Positions 57,016-64,000 of a stretch of DNA of 64,000 nt are shown here, in pieces. Each line of letters starts with the position of its first letter. Position 1 is the stretch's first letter. This DNA comes from Oscheius dolichura (lineage: Eukaryota > Nematoda > Chromadorea > Rhabditida > Rhabditidae): contig OW051495.1 of the NCBI GenBank assembly GCA_932521035.1, forward strand, positions 7,068,001-7,132,000, given 5' to 3'. The position numbers were made by a program, and so were the translations under genes. The notes below the pieces were generated by a model that saw only the letters and a list, made by a program, of their open reading frames with translations, was not told the origin of the DNA and did no database searches.

Positions 57016-58476
57016 ATGGCGGTACCCACGCGCCCTGGCGGTTTTCAGGGGTTTCCCGAACCAGGACTAGTCGGCCACTTCGATCTGGAACAATGTTTCA
57101 AGCAATTTCAAAACGCGTGTCTTCAAGCCGAAAGTCCGATTTATTGGACGGCCAGTTACGCCTTCGTCTCTCTACTTTTTGTAGCGCTTATATTGAATCT
57201 ACTGGCTATTTCGCTATTTATTCGAGGATTTAATAAGTTCAAAAAGGTTTCCTTTGTTTTCTATCCTGTAAAAGGAGTCTTTAGATGTTATTCTACTGGC
57301 TCACTTTCCAGTTACTGATAGCCAACGTGCTCTATTGCATAGGTCTGTTGATCAGCCGCGACACTCTAGTCATTTTTGCCCATCACTCGCAATTCGATAC
57401 TGGTACACCATCTCTTCCCCAAATACCTTCGTTTGTTTTAAGTTTTCCTAACAGGCATCTTCAATATTCTACACAATCTGAGCAAAGGGATTGTCAATTT
57501 TTACACCCAACTCTTGCCGTTTGGAATACTCACTTTGGCTCTTCACCGTTTTGGAATATTCGTCTTGAGCGGGTCCAGGATACCCGAAGGGTTCGATCCA
57601 CTACAATTAACATCAAGGCGACGAGTTTCAGACACTTCATGATAGCGGTACTTGTCCTCTTATGGCTTCTAGTCATTTCTATGACAGTACTGTTAACCAT
57701 CTTTGGCTGTCTGTATCAATTTAAACGCGACAATGAGATTGTGCTCAATGGATTGGGCGAGAAGGCTTACGAGTCGTCTACTGGATTCTATAGCTTTGCC
57801 TGTGGATCTTCTGACAGTCAATCTGACCTAGGGATCTGGATGAAGAATGTTGGTTCTTTTGTTTTCGTCCCCTAATGAATTCGTTGAAGATATTCGAAGT
57901 CGAACAGCTGGCCGTGCCCTGTCTAGACATTCTGATTTACGTAATTATTGTCGTGCATCTCGTAGCGACTAGAGGGTGTTCTCTCACACGGAAGGCGTCC
58001 TATGTTCTCCTAATTCCGACGTTCTCTCTTTTCTTAGTTGTAGAGGTTACCGTAAGCCACCGATCTCCATCCAAGTCTTTCCAGAGCTCTTCCCTGATCG
58101 GTGTCTTCGTCCTAACCACTCAAATGGAGATGGCCACTGGTCTCGTTGCTGGACGTATAACCAACATTGTACCCTATTTCTTCCGATTTCGAACAATTCC
58201 CGTTTGCAGGTGGATATGACGGCCGCCTCGCTGATTCCTATCATTCTGTTCGCCACGAATAAAGAAGTACGACAGATGTTGAGCTGCTGCCAAATGAGGA
58301 AACGAACAGTCACTGCTCATATCAAGAATGCAGTTCCCTTGTCTTCCCAAGTTCAACATCCAACGTAAACAAGATGGAAAAGGACAAAAACAGTTATTTT
58401 TAGAGGAGGGCAGCTGGTGAGATCGGACACATCTCCTGTGAGTGTCAACCGGTCACAACATCTGCATCACCAGTAG
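57016..58476 (+). CDS. 7TM receptor D, nematode chemoreceptor-like, unassigned class
   Basis: The start is MAVPTRPGGFQGFPEPG, then FDLEQCFKQFQNACLQAES and TM1 (FVSLLFVALILNLLAISLFI). Exons follow the copy-B structure: LFYWLTFQLLIANVLYCIGL, LISRDTLVIFAHHSQFDT, intron, IFNILHNLSKGIVNFYTQLL, LALHRFGIFVLSGSRIPEG, LVLLWLLVISMTVLLTIFG, FACGSSDSQSD, EVEQLAVPCLDILIYVIIVV, LLIPTFSLFLVVEVT, IGVFVLTTQMEMATGLVAG, MTAASLIPIILFATNKEVRQ. With a final in-phase intron the tail ends RSQHLHHQ at 58476, parallel to copy B. It appears intact and is the most diverged of the four. Confidence 0.75.
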
Positions 58477-58503
58477 TATCTTTTATCCGATTAAGAGGGG
58501 ATC

Positions 58504-59674
58504 TATCGTCGTGTACTCGCTCTAGATTGTGTCGTCGTCGAGAGCACTATCTCAGGAACTATTATCTTCGGCTTTTGAATACACATCATCATAAAGAACT
58601 TCTTCCTAATCTTGCTGAAAGGGCGTCTATTTCACAAGTTTAAAAGACCCGCCTACCTGCTCATAGTTAAGTAGAGGAACGGGTTCAATCCGCAGTACAG
58701 TATCCAGTACGAGTTGATGACAAAATATGTCTCTTTCGTCGGGGGAGCAACGAGGTCATAATGATGCCAGGCGGTTATTAACAGGGTCAGGTTGCAGAAG
58801 AGGATTAGCGACTGGATAAGGATCCTCTTCTCCTGGTTATTGGTTCGGGGGCTCGAAGAGTGCTTCAATTTCTTTAACTGTAATTAAACATGGATTAATA
58901 ATGAGGAGAAGACTCACATAGATGATCTCTGATATAACCAGGAGGTAGAGGACGAAAGAGATGATTATGCAAGGCAGGGAGACGAAGTACTCAATTTTCT
59001 CCATAATCGAGCTGGCTGGATCGTCGCCGTAACCCCAGCTGTAACTGAAATATCGGTATTTCGGCAATTTCGATAAAGCGCCTTACTCTGCCGGGTAGAA
59101 CGTGACCGTGCCAAAGAATAGCAGCCCTGCGTAGAATATGAAGGCATAGATCCAGCCAACAACAATTAACGCCTGAAGGAAATCTATTGCTGGCCGTATT
59201 TTGCCCAACCTTGAGAGCTGAGTGTAGTTGGAAAGATTGACTATTTATCCTATGGACTATAATGTACAATCTTTGCGCAGCGATGACGACGGTTGCTGGG
59301 AAAAGTCCAACCCACGCTGAGTTGAGGGAGGCTCCGAGAAACTGGGCAAAATGAACTCTCATCGATAGCGAAGAACCTACCCAGCAGATGTAAGGATCCT
59401 CTTCGCATATTTGTGGAAACAGGACGAGCACGCCGGCAGTCCAGTGGAAGCATAGTTGGAGACAGTCGAAAAACCCCAAATTGACAAAGAGCTTGTATGA
59501 TTGCATCTTCTTGAAGTCTTTATCTGTTAGGAACAACTAAAAGGGTGGGATAAGGAAGTAATTTATTGGCTAGCTTACGTAGAGGAGGAGGAAGTAGACA
59601 GGGATAATTGACAACGTGAGAACGACATAGGTTCCTGACACGAAGAAATCCTCCGTGGTACTGTTATCAAACAT
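58504..59674 (-). CDS. 7TM chemoreceptor-like, possibly Srt-related
   Basis: The start is MFDNSTTEDFFVSGTYVVLT at 59674, continuing into TM1 (LSIIPVYFLLLY). Then come LTDKDFKKMQSYKLFVNLGF, FDCLQLCFHWTAGVLVLFPQ, SAWVGLFPATVVIAAQRLYI (TM3 with QRLY), WIYAFIFYAGLLFFGTVTFY, VSLPCIIISFVLYLLVISEI, SLILFCNLTLLITAW and TM7 ILYCGLNPFLYLTM. The tail after a 42-nt intron is KIRKKFFMMMCIQKP, ending STTTQSRASTRR. Overall layout is a nematode chemoreceptor; the SYK..LG..D segment recalls Srt, but the class is not certain. It converges with receptor D. Confidence 0.7.
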
Positions 59675-60322
59675 GATCGAGACTTGGTTTCACTGGAAGA
59701 GTAGACAAGGAGTGAGAAAGAACAGAGCAGAGAGGAAGCTCAAACAATCGGAACACAAGGAATCGTTCGAGAGCAAAAAGATGCAAGGTCATTTCCATCC
59801 GGAAATAGCCTGTTTATTGGTACTTGACCGTTCTCTCGTAAGACCAATATACCCCTTTGTTTTACTACCACACTACACATAAAAAATACACTCTCTGCCA
59901 CATGTTGAAGTGTTAAAATAGCTCAAGGATGTTGCAAGGGAGGCTATGTCTTGGATAGAGGGGGTTTAAACGTCGCGGGTTAATACTCTCGATAATCCGT
60001 AGGTTTTCCTATATTCCACTCGTTTATGGTTGGAAAGAAAGAAAGAAGCGAGGTTAATAGGGAGAGGAATGATATTCTGATTGAACTTGCCAATGTTCCT
60101 CGAAATGAGAGTGTGAAAATCACACCATTTCATGGTCCCCCGTGTGTTGCATCGTGTGAAATCCTGCAATGGAGCAAAGGGAATCATAACTCAAAGTAAA
60201 ATCACCTTTCTACTTTTATATGAAATATATCTGTCCCTGTTTTTCGTTTTATAATTCGGTTTATCCACAGGGATGAGAATGCTCGCCGGCGGCTGGACAC
60301 ACACACAAAATATACACCGGGA
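59675..60322. other. Intergenic, 7TM receptor to fucosyltransferase
   Basis: A divergent region with no recognised gene. Confidence 0.45.
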
Positions 60323-62037
60323 ATGGACCCGCACTTTTCAACCAGAATTGTATCATGCCACGATTTACACTCACCCAGCTATGTCTCATTATTGGTGACT
60401 TCTGGCTTCTTTTTCCCTTCAATTTATGTTATAGGATCAATTGTATTCCTTCTTCAAATAGTCATGATCCGGGTAGACACCAAGAATATGCTGGACAATA
60501 CTCAAAAACTAACAGAAACCCTCAGAATGTAGAATGCTTTCCATCAGATATGTGTCATTCTTCAGATTGATACAGATGCAAGAGTTCAAATCTCCACAAG
60601 ACTTGAGAGAAATGCCTCCACAGTTAGAAATGAGTCCTCCTGTAGTACAACCCATGGTGCCAATGCTTCCATTGCCTACTCTTTCGTATAAATATAACAA
60701 AAAGATTAGTATGCAGTCTCTGCCAAAAAGCAGTAGTGGAATGCTGATTACCTCAAGATTCTTTGGAATTACAGCCAGAGCGGGGCTAGGTGAGTCCAGG
60801 GTACACTTAAACTGCTGGCTCGAAATAGCAAAATAATCAACTCGAAAGTCACGTTCGGATTTTTAGGCAACCAATTATTCGAGCTGTGCTCCTTGTTGGG
60901 AATAGCCTCCCAGCTCAAGAGAACCCCCTTTATCAATGTCGCCCTAACTGATCTCATATCCCTCCTCACTCAGAACATCCTCCCGAGATATCCACTTCTT
61001 CTGGAACAGTTCAATCTACGATTTCACTATGTGGGTAAATCACTTCTTTAGGAGAACTCTCTTTCAGCAAGGCAGTCAACCGATCACCTTCAATGCCCCG
61101 ATGTGCTGTAAATATGACAATGTCTCCAGATTGTTGGGATCAGAATATCAAAGTATCGCTCTGGACGGAGTGTGGTTCCAGGCACTCCTTGTCATATGTT
61201 TTGCAATATAAATAGAACTTTAGAGTTTCAAATATTTCCATCACTTGAGGAAAGATATTAGAGAGTGGCTCACTCCCCACCCATTCATAGCCCAGACGGC
61301 AGCGAACTTGGTGCCGGTCAAAATGCTTCACCACTCTTCCGTGTGAGTCTTTCCCAGCAACTTTCAATGGAACTGTCTTCGTTTTTACGTAGAAACGCTG
61401 CTCCTTGAGTGGAATAGTAGAAAAGATTCGTTCCAGAATCTGTGTGCATACGAGGAGAGGCGACTTCGTGACCGATGGGTACCACAAGCCGTCTGATGAG
61501 AGTTTCACCCTGGCCGCCACCAAATATCTCATCCATAAAAGTGAAATCTTCCCAATTTCAATACAATACGTTTAATTTAGACAAAGCAAAAAAAAGGAAG
61601 AGTTCGGTTCTCGTAATGGGAAATGACCCCATATGGTCTGACCTCCTCTTCATGGGTAGTGCATCCTCTCTTTTCACTCTAAAGTCTCTTCAGATATTCC
61701 GGACGCCAAAGTGATAACGAACTCCAACCCGGAGCAGGATTTCTCGATCTCTCAGCAGTTCTGTGACACTGTCATCATCACGGGTAAGTCTTCCCGTCGT
61801 CCTCCCCCTCAATAATCTGTACAGCTCCGTCGTCAACTTTTGGTTTTTGGATGGCTTATCTGGCTAAAGAAGGTGCTTCCGTCTATTATCGCGATATTTA
61901 CGAAACGAGAGAAGCGGTCGGTGGGTTAGAGAAGACAGACGAACTCTTTCCAGGTTCTTCGAGAATTCGATCCACGCGATTTCTTTCCACCAAATTGGAT
62001 AAAAATGACATTCGAGAACGGGAAAATATCTGTATAA
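60323..62037 (+). CDS. Alpha-1,2-fucosyltransferase (GT11), type II membrane protein
   Basis: The proposed start at 60323 gives a short cytoplasmic part and an anchor (FPSIYVIGSIVFLLQIVMI), then a Pro/Gln-rich stem (PPQLEMSPPVVQPMVPMLP). The catalytic domain starts ITARAGLGNQLFELCSLLGI, the GT11 motif for donor binding, then QLKRTPFINVAL. Later come GVWFQSFKYFHHLRKDIREW, ICVHTRRGDFVTDGY (the HxRRGD GDP-fucose motif), VITNSNPEQDFSISQQFCDT, APSSTFGFWMAYLAKEG and the C-terminus FFPPNWIKMTFENGKISV. Introns are 37-44 nt except one of about 95 nt; one has a GC donor (61182-61223). It transfers fucose from GDP-fucose to galactose in the Golgi. The start codon is the least certain part. Confidence 0.85.
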
Positions 62038-63103
62038 ATGTGTCTTATTCAATGTGTAATAGTCTAACTTTGATCTTCTTTGAAAAAGTCGAGTAAAGAA
62101 GGATTCATTAGGTCTAATAGATATAATTTTCCCTCCTTTATGGAGATACACACCATTCAGAGACACAGTTGCCTCGTTCTTGAGCTTCTTTAAATTGTAA
62201 AGATATCGTTCGTTCTATTTTTATAGAAGCCACATTTGTTTCTCTTTTCATCCATTTCAGACGAGTAGTCTAAAAATCAAAGACTAGTCAGGTTTTTTCC
62301 CAAAATTGATCTCTCGCCCCCGTCATCCCGGTGTGTTTGTTTTGTAAACTGTTTTCCCGGGCTAGCGGGCTAAGGGCAGCTGCGTAGGATCCGTCGCCTA
62401 AATAGTATTATATTATTAAAAGGGAAAACATCCAGGTTACTGTAGTCCAGAAGACTTATTAACCGGGACACATGAGAAGCCTGCACAATCCGGTCTAAAG
62501 ACAGAGAAAGTCGCCAGAGTTGTCATAAATGATCCATTGAAAAAGGCGACGGAGCTGATAATTTGCGTCATCGTCGTCGAGGTTGGCACTTATGACGGGG
62601 GAGAACGGGACAAGGGAGAAAGGATTAGGGGCAGACACACTTCCTGGAACATTCTCTATTCGCTGACCGGATTAGTCTACAACATATTGCCCTATTGCCC
62701 TTTCCCAGTTGATATTTCCTTATTTTTAGGTCCTTTTCTTTTTTCGTCTCCAACCCCCCGTGATTAGTCTGCTTCATCCATCGGTATAATTACACCTTCG
62801 CCCCGTTTCATTAGCTAACAAATCCACCTAGATAATGCCTCCTTGCTCTCCCTGTTATAAGCCACTGCCCTCTTCCGGTCAAATCCTCTGTCCCGGATCA
62901 AGTTCGTATGTTTTTCATAACCCTAATCCGTAACAGCTGGGCAATCCCTTTCTTAGGACGGGAAAGCTACTCTATTCACGAGTCATCCAGGACAACACCC
63001 GTTCTCTCCCGGTTGAGCTACTTTCTCCCTACTTCTCTCCCTTTTCTATTTATTTCTCGTGATTGTTCTTCTCAAGACCCGGTTCAGATCTCTTTGTTAA
63101 TTT
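62038..63103. other. Intergenic, fucosyltransferase to nuclear receptor
   Basis: About 1 kb. Open frames near 62537-62767 and 62908-63216 have no supporting features. No RNA gene seen. Confidence 0.45.
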
Positions 63104-64000
63104 ATGAAGGACTGCGATGTGTGCGGCGCTCCTGGTGCATCCGTCCACTACCACGGCCTGGTCTGCCAGTAAGTTTTTCTTTTTCTGTAGATACCGTATC
63201 TTTCGCCTTCCAGTAGTTGTCGAGTTTTCTTCGTGAGATCCATCCATCGAGGAGCTGACATTCCCTGCAGGGCTGGCGACTTCAACTGTCCCATTGTTCC
63301 GGGTATTTATCCCATTCTCTCCTACTATTATAAGGAAATTTGAAGCGTTTCGAGCAAATTGTTCAGGATGTCGACTGAAGAAATGTTTAGAGATGAAAAT
63401 GCGAAGTCATGGTGAGTTGCTCCCTTCCAAGGGGCCTCAATAGAGCTAATTATCAGAAGTGGGAAAATTTGGAAACACCGAACGGGCTGTGGTTCGCTAC
63501 CTGACCAAACGAGACTATACCCGGAAATTTGTAAGAAGAAATGAACGTTTGAAAAGAAATTAATGTTTTCAGAAAGAAATCACAGATAATACGGGTTCAT
63601 TAGGCGCGAAGATGATTAGTCAATTGCGTATGGACGATATCCACTACTTTTTGAGGCAGATGATCCAATTTGAAAGGTGAGAAGACGAATATCGGGGGAG
63701 ATGGCCGTGTTTAGGCAGATAACCAATCTGCAAGAGTGTCTACCCACAGGGAGTCAGGTCAACCCGAACCTGTCTCTGGCTGAACTGCTCACCAATCCAG
63801 GGAAATGCGCTCCCAGGAATACGGTAGGAAACAGAGAGCCCCTGAAAATTAGTTTAGGCAGCTTGGAACACCTGTCTAGCCAGAAAAACACGTGGCGAAT
63901 ACTCGCTGATTCATCTCTACAGTAGGATGTGTGTCTCTTCGGCCGAGTTCATCGCTGCCGTTCCAGAGTTCCATGGGTTATCCAGTCTGGATATGGTAAT
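63104..64000 (+). CDS. Nuclear hormone receptor, 3' truncated by window
   Basis: The start MKDCDVCGAPGASVHYHG opens directly into the DNA-binding domain. Zinc finger 1 is CxxC...CHSC with P-box-region HSCRVFFVRSIHRG. Zinc finger 2 is CRAGDFNCPIV, then FRANCSGCRLKKCLEMKM. The spacing between the first two Cys of finger 2 is six residues, as in several supplementary nematode receptors. After a hinge with RAVVRYLTKRDYTRKF come helices of the ligand-binding domain (GAKMISQLRMDDIHYFLRQM, SLAELLTNPGKCAP), and the gene runs off the window. Introns are 43-46 nt. It is a DNA-binding transcription factor; ligand and target genes are unknown. Confidence 0.88.

Overview
The window is nuclear DNA from a nematode with a compact, intron-rich genome. 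Four things in the sequence point there. The gene families are nematode-typical: Sre, Srt and Str-type chemoreceptors, CUB-like secreted proteins, DUF229 proteins, innexin and a supplementary-type nuclear receptor. Most introns are only 28-50 nt and end in TTTCAG or TTTTAG. AATAAA signals follow several stop codons. The satellite at 53.66-54.43 kb starts with CCTAAG units, the complement of the nematode telomere repeat TTAGGC. The species cannot be named, and most gene models were assembled by hand from in-phase exons.

Layout. 1-2.5 kb: 3' part of a DUF229 sulfatase-fold gene (+). 3.4-5.3 kb: a peptide GPCR of the myosuppressin/sex-peptide-receptor-related type (-). 5.3-9.9 kb: a purine-rich stretch with no recognisable gene. 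9.9-10.6 kb: a small secreted cysteine-repeat protein (-), divergent from a very large secreted EGF/VWA/mucin protein (+, about 11.7-19.9 kb). 20.5-25 kb: an Sre receptor (+), an unknown membrane or secreted protein (-) that overlaps it by its stop codon, and a divergent innexin (+). 25.4-30.2 kb: three tandem Str-type receptors (+). 30.3-36.7 kb: an aldo-keto reductase (-), an orphan receptor 3' exon (-), a phytanoyl-CoA dioxygenase (+) and an equilibrative nucleoside transporter (+). 36.7-38.7 kb: an Srt receptor (-). 39.4-46 kb: tandem RRM plus RBR ubiquitin-ligase genes (-), one complete and one truncated. 46.6-58.5 kb: two CUB-like genes (-) interleaved with four related 7TM receptors (+). 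58.5-59.7 kb: another 7TM receptor (-). 60.3-62 kb: an alpha-1,2-fucosyltransferase (+). 63.1 kb to the end: a nuclear hormone receptor (+, cut by the window).

The common theme is environmental sensing and surface or secreted biology: about ten chemoreceptor-like genes, secreted CUB-like, VWA and Cys-rich proteins, and a fucosyltransferase. Many arose by local duplication. The most unusual region is 46.6-58.5 kb. A divergent pair (CUB-like gene and receptor) has been duplicated. One receptor is a chimera whose intron holds 17 copies of a 41-bp telomere-related satellite flanked by two non-identical copies of the same exon. Two receptor copies appear to read through a former intron. In the RBR cluster a foldback element with tRNA-like arms fills one intron of the copy that has also lost its catalytic Rcat domain.
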